Source: Silanimonas sp.
GTDB taxonomy: Bacteria; Pseudomonadota; Gammaproteobacteria; Xanthomonadales; Xanthomonadaceae
Assembly (NCBI RefSeq): GCF_027530345.1
Contig: NZ_JAPZQK010000019.1
Coordinates: 1 to 64,000 of the forward strand
Direction of reading: 5' to 3'
Length of the DNA: 64,000 bases
In this document: in pieces, positions 31,631 to 45,800 of the stretch
Layout of the letters: each line of letters starts with the position of its first letter
Position numbering within the stretch: the first letter of the stretch is position 1
The notes under the pieces: model-generated
Databases searched by the model: none
Seen by the model: the letters and a program-made list of their open reading frames with translations, nothing else
Told to the model about the DNA's origin: nothing
Translations under genes and position numbers: made by a program

Positions 31631-33988
31631 TCAGCGTGGACGGCGGGGCGAAGCGTCGAGCAATTCATCCAGCGAGACCTCGCGCACGAGGCGGAAGCCG
31701 AGGTCGTCCTGCCCGCGTTCGTCGGACACCGCCTGCGTCGCACCGGCACGGGCCTGCGCGGCATTGGTGCGCCAGCCAGCGCCGGCCGTCTGACGGCCGG
31801 CCGCCAGCCATTCACGGGCGTTGCCACCGATGTCCACGAGTCCCAGCGACGAGGCCTTGCCATCGCCCACGGGCACCGTGCCCTCGCGGCGGTCGCAATT
31901 CAGTCGGGTGCCGGCGCAATCGCCCGCGGCGCCCTGGCTCAACTGGCTCCATTCACCGGCCGTCGGCAGGCGATAGCGCACGCCATCGCGCTGGCCGCGC
32001 CATTGCGCGTAGGCGTCGGCGTCGGCGGCGGTGACGCACACCGCCGGGTCGCGCGTCGTCTGGGCGAAACCGGGATCACTCCAGGTGCGGCGCTCGAGGA
32101 AGCCGCCGCGGCAGCGCGACACCGGTCGGCCGGTGGCCTGCACGAAGGCGAGGAAATCGCCGCGCGTCACTTCGGTTTCCATCGCCGCGAGGCCCGGCCG
32201 TGCCTCGCTCGGCGCGGTGACCAGACGCATCGCCGGCCCACCGCCTTCGAGGCGGGCGCCCGGCCGCGGCAGCAGCGCCACGCGGGCGGTGCGGATGGCG
32301 TCGGCGAAGCGCGCCTCGTCGAGGCCGTAGATGGCGATCTCGTCGGTGGCGCGCTTCAGTTCCCGCGCACTGCGGCGGGAGGCGGCGTTGGCCAGGCGGC
32401 GTTCCACGGCGGTGGCCCGCGCGTCGACCAGCGTCGTCCAGGACTCGCTGTCCTTCAGCTCGGCCTGCTCGACGTAGCGCTGGGCGCGCTGCCACAGCGC
32501 GACCGCGTTGGCGTTGTCGTCGTCGTCGAGGGCCTTGTCGATCTGCGCGCCGAAAGCGGCGATGAGCGCGGCCTCCAGCCGTGGCAGGGCGGGGTCGCGA
32601 GGGGCCAGGGCGCGTGCCGCCAGCAGGGATTCGATGGCGTTGTCGCCGGCCGGCGTGGACAGGCGCAGCCGCGCGATCTGCCGCTGCGCGGCGGCGAGTT
32701 CACGGGCCGCCGGCACGCGCGGGTCGTAGGGCAGGGCCTGCGAGACGAAGGCAGCTGAAGCCGTCGGCGTCGGCGCGTTGTCGGCGCGATCCGCAGGCGT
32801 CGCTTCGGCCAGAGGGGCGGTGGGCGGCATTGCGGCGTCGGCGCCCGCCGGGGCGGGTGCGGCCCCCGCGGCGATCGCGACGGAGCCGATCGGGTCGTCG
32901 ACCACGGTCGGTGCGCTGCCATCGATGGTGAGGAAATCCGTTGCCTGATCGCGTGAGGCCATCCACCAGGCCGCACCTGCCGCGATCACCAGCGCCGCGG
33001 CACCCACGCCCAACCAGCGTCCGGCGGGCCGCAAGGTGGAAGGGCTTTCGCCGTTGGTGCGGCCCGGGGGCGTCGCTGCTGGTTCGGGCGTCGCGTCGCC
33101 GCCGGGGCCGAGCCGATGCCGGCGCTCGAGTTCGTCGAGCGCGCTGAGCATCTGCTCGGCATTGCGGAAGCGTTGTTCCTTCGTCTTCGCCATCGCCAGC
33201 GAGATGAAGGGCTGCCAATGCCGGCGGTTGCTCGGCAGGGGCGGGATCGGGTCGTGGGCGTGCATCACCGCCAATGCGAGGGCGTCATTGGCCTGGAACG
33301 GCAGATGGCCGGTGACCATCTCGTAGGCCAGCACGCCAACGGCATACAGGTCGGCGCGGCCATCGACGTTGTCGCCACGGGCCTGTTCGGGCGCCATGTA
33401 GGCCGCGCTGCCGACCGCGAAACCCACATTGGTGATGCGCGTCGAGCTGCGGAACGGCAGGGCGATGCCGAAATCCGCCAGCACCGGGCGATCGGCGTTG
33501 TCGAACAGGACGTTCTCGGCCTTGACGTCGCGGTGCACGATGCCGCGCGTATGCGCATAGCCCAGCGCCGACAGCAGCGAGCGCAGCACGGCGATGATCC
33601 GCGGCTCGTCGTTGCGCAGGTCGCGCTGGCCGAGATGCCCCTTCGACAGGTAAGGCATCACGTAGTACATCAGCCCCTGCGGCGAGCGGCCGACTTCGTA
33701 GATGCCGACGATGCAGGGGTGTTCCAGTTTCGCGATCGTCCGCGCTTCCTGCTCGAAGCGCTGCTTGCTGATCTCGTCGCGGAGGATGTCCGGCGCGGTG
33801 ATCTTGATCGCGACCTGGCGGTCGAGCGATTCCTGCACCGCGAGGTAGACGAAGCTCATCCCGCCCTTGCCGATGCGCCGCATCACCCGGTAGCCGGGGA
33901 TGTCCGGCATCATCGAGGTCAGCAGGGCCGACAACTCCTCCGGCGACATCTCCTCGTCGGGCGACGGCGTGAAGCGCAGGATGGCCAT
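31631..33988 (-). CDS. Ser/Thr protein kinase with C-terminal FGE-sulfatase (SUMF1-like) domain
   Basis: This is a 785-residue eukaryotic-type kinase fused to a formylglycine-generating-enzyme-like domain. The kinase (about 33-295) has all key residues: IGKGGMSFVYLA (P-loop), Lys62 in VAIKI, HRD at 152-154 in IVHRDVKAENV and DFG at 172-174. One transmembrane helix (about 337-352, VGAAALVIAAGAAWWMAS) follows, then a helical Ala-rich region, then the FGE-like domain (about 590-775) with EVTRGDFLAFV, VCVTAADADAYAQW and YRLPTAGEWSQLS. Topology places the kinase in the cytoplasm and the FGE-like domain in the periplasm as a probable ligand-binding sensor. Neighbours do not identify the substrate. 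Confidence 0.9.
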   Translation of the reverse strand: MAILRFTPSPDEEMSPEELSALLTSMMPDIPGYRVMRRIGKGGMSFVYLAVQESLDRQVAIKITAPDILRDEISKQRFEQEARTIAKLEHPCIVGIYEVGRSPQGLMYYVMPYLSKGHLGQRDLRNDEPRIIAVLRSLLSALGYAHTRGIVHRDVKAENVLFDNADRPVLADFGIALPFRSSTRITNVGFAVGSAAYMAPEQARGDNVDGRADLYAVGVLAYEMVTGHLPFQANDALALAVMHAHDPIPPLPSNRRHWQPFISLAMAKTKEQRFRNAEQMLSALDELERRHRLGPGGDATPEPAATPPGRTNGESPSTLRPAGRWLGVGAAALVIAAGAAWWMASRDQATDFLTIDGSAPTVVDDPIGSVAIAAGAAPAPAGADAAMPPTAPLAEATPADRADNAPTPTASAAFVSQALPYDPRVPAARELAAAQRQIARLRLSTPAGDNAIESLLAARALAPRDPALPRLEAALIAAFGAQIDKALDDDDNANAVALWQRAQRYVEQAELKDSESWTTLVDARATAVERRLANAASRRSARELKRATDEIAIYGLDEARFADAIRTARVALLPRPGARLEGGGPAMRLVTAPSEARPGLAAMETEVTRGDFLAFVQATGRPVSRCRGGFLERRTWSDPGFAQTTRDPAVCVTAADADAYAQWRGQRDGVRYRLPTAGEWSQLSQGAAGDCAGTRLNCDRREGTVPVGDGKASSLGLVDIGGNAREWLAAGRQTAGAGWRTNAAQARAGATQAVSDERGQDDLGFRLVREVSLDELLDASPRRPR

Positions 33989-34047
33989 GCAGGTCGGGCG
34001 GGGGGGTATGGGCCGCCAGCTTCGCGTGTCGTCCAGGGCCTGTCCAG

Positions 34048-34080
34048 CAAAGAAACCGCCCTGATCCGCGTCGATCAGGG
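34048..34080 (-). terminator. Intrinsic terminator of the DUF4442 gene
   Basis: Read on the - strand, CCCTGATC/GATCAGGG forms an 8-bp stem (34059-34066/34073-34080) with a 6-nt loop, followed by CGG and the T-rich TTTCTTTGC. The stem overlaps the DUF4442 stop codon. It separates that gene from the kinase gene downstream. Confidence 0.65.
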
Positions 34081-34590
34081 CCTTGGGGCGGTGGTGCCGT
34101 GCTGGCTGTGAACCCCGTCACGTTCCGCGGCGGCCTCGCGGCGCACCCGCGGCTTCAGGCGCACGTAGACCTGCTTGCGCACCCGCGCGACCACGTCGCC
34201 TTGGGCATCGACCACCGGGCAGTCCATCCAGCGCAGCACCTTGCCGCCGCCGGCCGCCTCGGCACGCAGTTCGTCGAGCACGGCGTCCGTGAGGTCGAAG
34301 CGGCAGCGCACGGTGCCGCGGCCGGGCTTCACGAACTCGATTTCGCCGGCCTTGTCCCAGACGACGTAGTCCTCGCCCAGCGCGCGCAGGGTGAGGATCA
34401 TCCAGAACGGGTCGGTCATCGCGAACAGCGAGCCACCGAAGTGGGTGCCGACGTAGTTGCGGTTCCAGGGCCGCATCCGCAGCTCAACTTCGGCGCTGCG
34501 CCAGTCGGCACCGAGGTGGGTGACGTGGATGCCCGACAGCAGGAACGGCGGCCAGACGTTGAAGAAGTGACGGAGCAGGCGGGGTGACAT
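34075..34590 (-). CDS. DUF4442 hotdog-fold thioesterase-like protein
   Basis: This is a 171-residue protein of the DUF4442/YiiD-C type within the hotdog thioesterase superfamily. The family block is NRNYVGTHFGGSLFAMTDPF at about 44-63 (the helix-start region with catalytic acid), and FVKPGRGTVRC follows. The C-terminal 30 residues are basic and of low complexity. Such proteins hydrolyse or bind acyl thioesters; the substrate is unknown. It lies 59 nt behind the cnoX gene on the same strand and ends in a terminator. Confidence 0.8.
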   Translation of the reverse strand: MSPRLLRHFFNVWPPFLLSGIHVTHLGADWRSAEVELRMRPWNRNYVGTHFGGSLFAMTDPFWMILTLRALGEDYVVWDKAGEIEFVKPGRGTVRCRFDLTDAVLDELRAEAAGGGKVLRWMDCPVVDAQGDVVARVRKQVYVRLKPRVRREAAAERDGVHSQHGTTAPRP

Positions 34591-34649
34591 GGCGGCAGGA
34601 CACCGGCAACGGGTGCCGGATCATGCCATACGCAGGCGTACGGTGGGGC

Positions 34650-35561
34650 TCAGAACAGCACGGTGGCCATCTTCCGCCGGTAGGTGCCGACCAGGTCCTC
34701 GTCGTCCACCACGCGGAACGCATCGATCAGCGCCTTCTTCGGCAGGCCGTCTTCGTGGGCCCGGTTGCGCTTGAGCATCTCGAGGAACTGCACGAGGCCG
34801 GCTTCCGAATCACCCTCGACGATGCAGCGCGCGCCAAGCAGATGGCGGGCGCGCAGGTCGTCGGGGTTCGCGGCGATGGCCTGCTCCAGCACCACGGCCG
34901 GCGGTGCGTCCTTCAGCAGGGCAGCGAAACCCAGCCGCGCGCGGGCCTTCACGGCCCGGTCGTCGGTGGCGAGGTTCGCGGGCAGGGCGTCGAGCAGGGT
35001 TTCCGCCTCGGCGGCGGCGCCGACTTTCAGCAGGGCCAGCACGAGGTCGAGCTTCAGCGCACCGTCGTCGGGGGCTTCGGCCACGGCGTGGCGCAGGCGG
35101 ATCACCTCGGCTTCCGGGTCGACCGGCGGGGCCTCGGCCGCGGCCGCCTCGGCCACGGGTTCGGCCGGCGTGATGCCGTGCTGGGCGAGGAACTGCTTGA
35201 GTTGCCCTTCCGGCAGCGCCCCCGGGAAGCCGTCGACGATCTGGCCGCCCTTCAGGAGCATCACCGTCGGCACGGAGCGGATCTGGAAATAGCCGGCGAG
35301 CTGCTGCTCCTTGTCCACATCGACCTTCGCCAGCAGGAAGGCGCCGTGGTACTCGGCGGCCAGCTTCTCGAGGATGGGGCCGAGCGTCTTGCAGGGGCCG
35401 CACCACGTGGCCCAGAAGTCGACGAGGACCGGCACCTCCTTCGACTTCAGCAGCACCTCGGCCTCGAAGCGCTCCAGCGTCACGTCGAACACGTGCGGCG
35501 ACGCGGCGTCGGCGGTGGGGGTGGAGGCGGGCGGCGTGCCGAAGGCGTCGAGGCGGATCAT
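34650..35561 (-). CDS. cnoX: Thioredoxin-TPR co-chaperone CnoX/YbbN
   Basis: This 303-residue protein has an N-terminal thioredoxin domain (about 25-130) and a C-terminal TPR-like helical region (about 145-290), the plan of CnoX, which protects clients from oxidation and hands them to GroEL. The redox motif is an intact WCGPC in FWATWCGPCKTLG (about 49-61), unlike the degenerate site of E. coli YbbN, so this one can act as a disulfide reductase too. SVPTVMLLKGG carries the cis-proline. It precedes the DUF4442 gene by 59 nt and follows the exported amidohydrolase gene by 76 nt. Confidence 0.9.
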   Translation of the reverse strand: MIRLDAFGTPPASTPTADAASPHVFDVTLERFEAEVLLKSKEVPVLVDFWATWCGPCKTLGPILEKLAAEYHGAFLLAKVDVDKEQQLAGYFQIRSVPTVMLLKGGQIVDGFPGALPEGQLKQFLAQHGITPAEPVAEAAAAEAPPVDPEAEVIRLRHAVAEAPDDGALKLDLVLALLKVGAAAEAETLLDALPANLATDDRAVKARARLGFAALLKDAPPAVVLEQAIAANPDDLRARHLLGARCIVEGDSEAGLVQFLEMLKRNRAHEDGLPKKALIDAFRVVDDEDLVGTYRRKMATVLF

Positions 35562-35637
35562 CCAAGTCTCACGAGTGGAAGGCGCAAGGCGCCGATGCCC
35601 CCACGGATGGGGGCGGGAGCACCGGCTTGCAAGGCGG

Positions 35638-40210
<4,573 letters not shown>

Positions 40211-40211
<1 letters not shown>

Positions 40212-41251
40212 TGGCGGAGATCCGCCCCGACGCCTTCATGAAGCGGGTGGCGGCGGAGGCGCTGCCGTCCGTGATCCTGATCGCCGGGGACGAGCCGCTG
40301 GTGGTGCAGGAATGCGCCGACGCCGTGCGCGAGAAGGCCAAGGCCGAAGGCTACGGCGAGCGCGAGGTGCTGGATGCCGAGGGCAACTTCGACTGGAACC
40401 GGCTCACGCAGGGCCTCGCCTCGCTCAGCCTGTTCGCGCAGCGCCGCCTCTTCGACCTGCGCCTGCCCAGCGGCAAGCCCGGCAAGGACGGCAGCGAGGC
40501 GATCCGCGATTACTGCGCGAACCCGCCGCCCGACACCGTGCTGCTGATCACCGCGCAGGACTGGAGCCGGCAGCACGCGGGCAAGTGGAGCGAAGCGATC
40601 ACCGCGACGGGCCACATGGTGCCGGTGTGGCCACTGAAGGCGCACGAGCTGCCCGAATGGCTGGCCACGCGCCTGCGTCGCAAGGGCCTCGCCGCCACGC
40701 CCGAAGCGCTGGCGCGCCTCGTCGAACGCGTCGAAGGCAACTTGCTGGCCGCCGCGCAGGAGATCGACAAGCTCGCCCTGCTGCTCGACAAGGGCGCCGG
40801 CCCGATCGACGTCGAGACGCTCGAGCGCCTCGTCGCCGAAGCCTCGCGTTACGACGTCTTCAAGCTGGTCGACGCCGCGCTGGCCGGCGAAGCCGCCCGC
40901 GTGCCGCGCATCCTCGCCGCGCTGCGCGGCGAGGGCGAACAGGTGGCCGGCCTGCTGGGCTGGACGCTCGGCGAGATCACCAAGATCGCCGGTTTCGCGG
41001 CGGTGAAGGCCCGTGGCGGCAACGTCATGGCCGAGATGCGCGCGGCGAAGCTCTGGGAATCGAAGATGGCGCAGTACACCCGTGCGCTGGAGCGGCATCC
41101 GCCCTCGTCCTGGGAGCGTTTCGCGATCGCCGTCGGCGAGGTCGAACGCATGGCCAAGGGTCGGGCCAGCGGCGATGCGTGGCGCGCTCTGGAGCGCCTG
41201 CTGCTGGCGGTCGCGCGGCCGCGCGCGGCGATGACCCTGCTGGCGAAGTGA
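40211..41251 (+). CDS. holA: DNA polymerase III subunit delta
   Basis: This 346-residue subunit of the clamp loader opens the beta sliding clamp. It shows the AAA+-like fold of HolA with VILIAGDEPLVVQECAD near 20-36 (clamp-binding and degenerate nucleotide region), LRLPSGKPGKDG and the C-terminal helical collar with EGEQVAGLLGWTLGE. Length matches E. coli (343). The ATG overlaps the last base of the lptE stop, so translation is coupled. nadD follows after 19 nt. Confidence 0.95.
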
Positions 41252-41270
41252 GCGGCCGGGAGCGCGCCGG

Positions 41271-41954
41271 ATGAGGCCTGCCACCGCTGTTCCCCTGCAT
41301 CTGCTGTACGGCGGCACCTTCGACCCGATCCATCTCGGCCACTTGGCGGTGGCGCGCGCCGCACTGGCCACCACCGGGGCGGCGCACCTCGATTTCCTGC
41401 CGGCCGCGGACCCGCCGCACCGCGGCCCACCGGGCGCTGCGTTCGCCGATCGGCTCGACCTCCTTCGCGCCGCGCTGGCCGGCGAGCCGCCGCCGACCGT
41501 CGGCACCTGGGCCATCGATCCCCGCGAGGGGGCGCGCCAAGGCCCCAGCTACACCGTCCACACCTTGCGGGAGTGGCGGCAGGAGCAGGGCGAGGCCCGC
41601 CCGCTGGGCTTCGTCCTCGGCGCCGATGCCTTCCTCGGCCTGACCAGCTGGCACGAGTGGCGGTCGCTGTTCGGCTTGGCCCACCTGCTGGTGGCGCGCC
41701 GCCCCGGCTGCGCCCTCGAAGGCCTCCCGCCAGCGCTGCGCGAGGCGCTGGACGGCCGCTGGGCCACCGAACCGGCCGATTTCCACACGGCACCGGCCGG
41801 GCGCGTCGCGGTGCTCGACCTGCCCCTTCAGCCGGAAAGCGCCACCGCCGTGCGCGAGGCCGTGGCCGGCCGACGGCCGCCCTTCGGCCTGCCTGCGGGC
41901 GTGGCGGCGGTGATCGCCGCCCGGGGCCTGTACCGCGATCCAGCGCCGGGTTGA
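41271..41954 (+). CDS. nadD: Nicotinate-nucleotide adenylyltransferase
   Basis: This 227-residue enzyme joins nicotinate mononucleotide and ATP to form deamido-NAD in NAD synthesis. The nucleotidyltransferase motifs are LLYGGTFDPIHLGHL (residues 11-25, with the T/HxGH signature), LGADAFLGLTSWHEW and the ATP-binding SATAVREAV near the end. It is slightly longer than E. coli NadD (213). It closes the leuS-lptE-holA-nadD group; rsfS follows after 51 nt containing its own promoter-like sequence. Confidence 0.94.
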   Translation: MRPATAVPLHLLYGGTFDPIHLGHLAVARAALATTGAAHLDFLPAADPPHRGPPGAAFADRLDLLRAALAGEPPPTVGTWAIDPREGARQGPSYTVHTLREWRQEQGEARPLGFVLGADAFLGLTSWHEWRSLFGLAHLLVARRPGCALEGLPPALREALDGRWATEPADFHTAPAGRVAVLDLPLQPESATAVREAVAGRRPPFGLPAGVAAVIAARGLYRDPAPG

Positions 41955-41977
41955 GGCGGGAGGGTCGGGGGTATACT
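41951..41977 (+). promoter_or_regulatory. Promoter-like sequence before rsfS
   Basis: TTGAGG (41951-41956, over the nadD stop) and TATACT (41972-41977) are separated by 15 nt. Initiation near 41984 would give a leader of about 22 nt containing AGGA (41994-41997) before the TTG start. The spacing is shorter than ideal. Confidence 0.45.
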
Positions 41978-42005
41978 CCGTGCCATCCCACACAGGACCG
42001 CCCCG

Positions 42006-42395
42006 TTGTCGCATCCGCAGCACGTCATCAAGCCGCAGCCGCCGAACCCCCTGCCGGCCCCCGCCGACCTCCTGAAGCTCGCCACCGCGGCGCTCGAGGA
42101 GATCAAGGCCAAGGACCTCGTCGAGATCGACGTGCGCGGCAAGACTTCGGTCTGCGACTACATGCTGATCGCCTCGGGCACCTCGACCCGCCACGTGAAG
42201 TCGCTGGCCGACGAAGTGGTGAAGGCCTCGAAGCACGCCGGCTACCAGCCGCTGGGCGTCGAAGGCGAGCGCGAAGCCGAGTGGGTGCTGGTCGACCTCG
42301 GTGATGTCGTGGTCCACGTGATGCTGCCGCGCGTGCGCGAGTTCTACGCGCTGGAGCGCCTGTGGACGGTCGGCGACCAGCCGCCGGAAGCCTGA
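42006..42395 (+). CDS. rsfS: Ribosomal silencing factor RsfS
   Basis: This 129-residue protein binds ribosomal protein uL14 and blocks subunit joining when nutrients are scarce. Its core (about 22-125) has [36 protein letters not shown] and the end block [22 protein letters not shown]. The start is a TTG at 42006 with AGGA 8 nt upstream; no ATG or GTG occurs in frame before the conserved core. The N-terminal extension of about 20 Pro-rich residues is not part of the usual domain. rlmH follows 4 nt after the stop. Confidence 0.93.
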   Translation: MSHPQHVIKPQPPNPLPAPADLLKLATAALEEIKAKDLVEIDVRGKTSVCDYMLIASGTSTRHVKSLADEVVKASKHAGYQPLGVEGEREAEWVLVDLGDVVVHVMLPRVREFYALERLWTVGDQPPEA

Positions 42396-42399
42396 TCGC

Positions 42400-42870
42400 C
42401 TGAAAGCGAAGCTGATCGCCGTCGGTGAACGGCCGCCCTGCTGGGTGGCCGAGGGCTACGCCGACTACACCAAGCGGCTCTCTCGCGAGCTCCCGCTGGA
42501 GCTCGTCGAGGTGGCACCCGGAATGCGCGGCAAAGGCCGCGACGCCGCCCGTGCGATGCATGACGAAGGCGAGCGTGTGCTCGCTGCGCTGCCGAAGAAC
42601 GCCTGGGTCGTCGCCCTCGATGGCCGCGGCAAGCCCTACACCTCCGAGCAGCTCGCCGAACGCCTCGCGGCGTGGCGCCAGCAGGGCCGCGATCTCGCCT
42701 TCCTGATCGGTGGGCCGGAAGGCCATGCGCCCGACGTCTGGGCGCGCGCCGACGAACGTTGGGCCTTTGGCCCGATGACGCTGCCGCACATGCTGGTGCG
42801 CCTGCTGGTGGCCGAGCAGCTCTACCGGGCCTGCTCGATCCTCGGCAACCACCCCTACCACCGCGCCTAG
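42400..42870 (+). CDS. rlmH: 23S rRNA m3-pseudouridine1915 methyltransferase, probable CTG start
   Basis: This 156-residue SPOUT methyltransferase modifies position 1915 in helix 69 of 23S rRNA. The knot motifs are LIGGPEGHAPDVW and LPHMLVRLLVAEQLYRA. The conserved N-terminus of the family (M-K-A-K/R-LIAVGER) is present in frame as LKAKLIAVGERPPCW beginning at a CTG (42400-42402), 4 nt after the rsfS stop, with GGAAG at 42386-42390. No ATG, GTG or TTG lies in frame between the rsfS stop and the GTG at 42445; starting there would delete the first beta-strand. With the CTG the length matches E. coli RlmH (155). It converges on the cyclase gene, the stops overlapping in CTAG. Confidence 0.9.
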   Translation: MKAKLIAVGERPPCWVAEGYADYTKRLSRELPLELVEVAPGMRGKGRDAARAMHDEGERVLAALPKNAWVVALDGRGKPYTSEQLAERLAAWRQQGRDLAFLIGGPEGHAPDVWARADERWAFGPMTLPHMLVRLLVAEQLYRACSILGNHPYHRA

Positions 42871-45800
42871 GCCGAGCGCTCCTCGCGGGGCACGGGCGTG
42901 AGGCGGGGGCGGAGGTTCTGCCACTGAAGGCGGCCTTCGCCGACGAGTTCCGCGATGCGCTTGCCCGGATGGCCGCCGAGCGCGGCGTCGCCCATGTGCG
43001 GGCCCGCGGTGAGGCCCACCCAGGTGTTCCTTCCACTGGCTTTGGCCTGGTACAGCGCGGCGTCGGCGAGCTCCAGCGCGTGCGCCCAGTCGGACTGTGC
43101 GGTGGCGCCGAGCGGATGCCGGGTCCAGCCGACGGAGAAGGTCAGTGTCAGCGGGCGCTCGGTGCCGAGGTCGAAGTTGAGGCTGTGACCGTCGTTGAGC
43201 AGCCGGGTCATGCGTGCGGCGACCGCGTCCTCGCGCAGGCCGCCGAAAACGATGATGAATTCCTCGCCGCCCCAGCGCGCGAGCAGGTCGCCTTCGCGCG
43301 TCGCCCGGCGAAGGAAGCCGGCGAAATCACGCAGCACCGTGTCGCCGGCGGCGTGCCCGTAGTCGTCGTTGACGTGCTTGAAGTGGTCGATGTCCACCAG
43401 CGCCAGAACCACGCCTTCCGGGTATCGCGCAAGCATCGCCGGCATCTGCTGGAACACCGCGCGCCGGTTCGGCAGGCCGGTGAGCGCGTCGGTCTGGCTT
43501 TCGACGGCCAGCACGGCGTTCGCCTGCTCGAGGCGTTCGTTCGCGCGCTGCCATTGCGCCGTGCGCTCATCGACGAGGGTCTGCAGGTGCGCCATCCGGG
43601 AACGCTGCCGGCGCTGGCCCAGCATCACGCCGCCCACCAGCAGCAAAAGGCCGGCCACGACGGCGAGCACGCGCAGCTCCGGCCGCTCCGACCAGCGTGG
43701 CTCGACGCGCAGGTCGAGCGGGTTGCCGGCCTGCACGGATTTGCCGAATTCGTCGCGCGCGCGCACCTGGAACCGGAAGTCGCCCGGGGGCAGGTTGGTG
43801 TAGAACGCGCTGCGCCGGTCGCCGGCATCGACCCAGTCACGGTCATAGCCGTCGAGGCGGTAGTCGAAACGCATGGCGCGCGGGCTGCGGAAGTTCAGCG
43901 CGGTGAAGTCGAAGCGCAGGTCGCGCAGCTCGCCGTCGAGCACCAGCGGGCCGGCATCCGCGGGGTGGCGGCGGTCGCCGACGGTGGCGGCTTCGACGTG
44001 CACCAGCGGCTCGGTACTGCCGCTGCCAATGGCGTCGAGGTCGACACGAAGCACGCCGGAGATCGAGGGCAGCCAGAGCTGGCCGCCGACGAGCAGGGCG
44101 CGCGAGCGGGCGCCGCCGTTGCAGCAGCGGGCCCGCTGGCCGCTCTGGTTGCGCCCGGCCATCGACAGCACCCACGAGGCCCCCACGTCGGCGCCATGCG
44201 CGGCATCGGCATTGGTCGTCGTCGGGTCAGGCAGGCGGGACAGCGGCACGCGGTACAGGCCTTCGATCGAACTCACGTACAGATGGTCGTCGTGGGTCCG
44301 AAGCGTCCACGCATTCATCGTGGGCAGGCCTTCATCGAGGGTGATCGCCCGCTCGCCGGCCACGAGGGTCAAGCCGGAATCGAGCGTTCCCGCCACCAGC
44401 AGGCCGTTCGGCAGCCGCAGCAGGCTGCTCACCATCCGGCCGCGCAGCGTGCGTGCCCAGTCCGGAACGCTCACCTGGGCGCCATCGACGTAGCGCAGGC
44501 CGTCCTCGGTGCCGACCAGCACGCGCTGGCCGTCGATCGGCAGCAGCGAGCGGATGCGCAGCGCCGACCCCTCGAAGGCGCCCTCGCCGACGGGGCGCAG
44601 GCCGTCGTCCGGCGTCGAGCGGTACAGGCCGTTGGACGTGCCCACCCAGACGGCCTCCGCCGTCGGGGCGATCACGTTGACCTGCGTGCCTTCCAGGGCC
44701 TCGGCGCCGCGCGGGACGCTCAGCTGGCCGTTCGAGCGCTCGCGCAGGCCGCCGCGGGTGCCGATCCACAGCCGCTCCGCGTCGAGTCGCGCGAGCTCGT
44801 AGACCGCGGGTTCCGGCAGCGCGCTGCCGGCGACCAGCGTCTCGATGCGCCCGTCGCGCCAGTGGGACAGCCCCGAATTCGTGCCAACCAGGACGCCGCC
44901 CCGTCCGTCGTCCTCCAAGGCCCAGACGAAGGGGTCGACGAGGCCGTCGGCTTCGGTCAGGCGTGTGACGAGGCCGTCCCAGGCGCGGAACAGGCTTTCC
45001 GTCTGGCTGCCCAGCCACAGGTTCCCCTCGCGGTCTTCGAAGCAGGTGTTCACCCAGGGATTGCGGACGAACTGCGCGTCCTCGATGGCGTCGAGCTCAC
45101 CGTTCGAGCGGAGCCGGTAGAGGCGCGGCGCCGTGCTGATCCAGAGGCTGCCGCCGCTGTCGGTGCACAGCGTCTCGATCGGCTGGCGGGCGAGCTCCGG
45201 AAGCGGCGCGAACGGCGCCGGCGGTCGGTCGCCGTCCTGCAGCCAGAGCCCGCGCGGCGTCGCGATCCACAGCCTGGGGCCGTCAGCTAGGAGGTGGGTG
45301 ATGCGCAGGTCCTCGCCGCCGGGCAGGGTGATGCTGCGGGTCTGTTCACCCTCGCGGCGCAACAGGCGGCCGCGCGCGCCGATCCAGAGCACCGGGCCGT
45401 CGGACACCAGCGCTCCGATGTCCAGACCTTCGAGGCCGGCGGGCACGAGCGTCCCGTCCTCCTGCTCGTAGAGGCCGCGCGCCGTGCCGAAGAGCATCCG
45501 CCCCACCGGCCATTCGGTGATGGCCTGAACCGCCACGCCGGTGCCCGCGGCGGCAACGCGCGTCACGCGGTCGCGGCGCAGGCGCAGGGCCCCCGCGCGG
45601 TTGGCGAACCAGACATCGCCGTCGCGCGAGCGGTAGCTGGATTCCGCCATCGACGTGTCGATGCCGCCCGTGCGGCGGCGATCGAAGGGTTCGAAGCGCA
45701 CGCCGTCGAAGCGCGCGATCGACGACTGCGTGCCGACCCACACGTAGCCATCGCCGTCCTGCGCGAGGCTCTGCACGGCCACCTGGGGCAGGCCGTCGGC

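Noticed and set aside
34603-34619. Hairpin CCGGCA/TGCCGG between cnoX and the DUF4442 gene
   Set aside because: Only 6 bp, no T-tract, directly before the next start; more likely chance in GC-rich DNA than a terminator.
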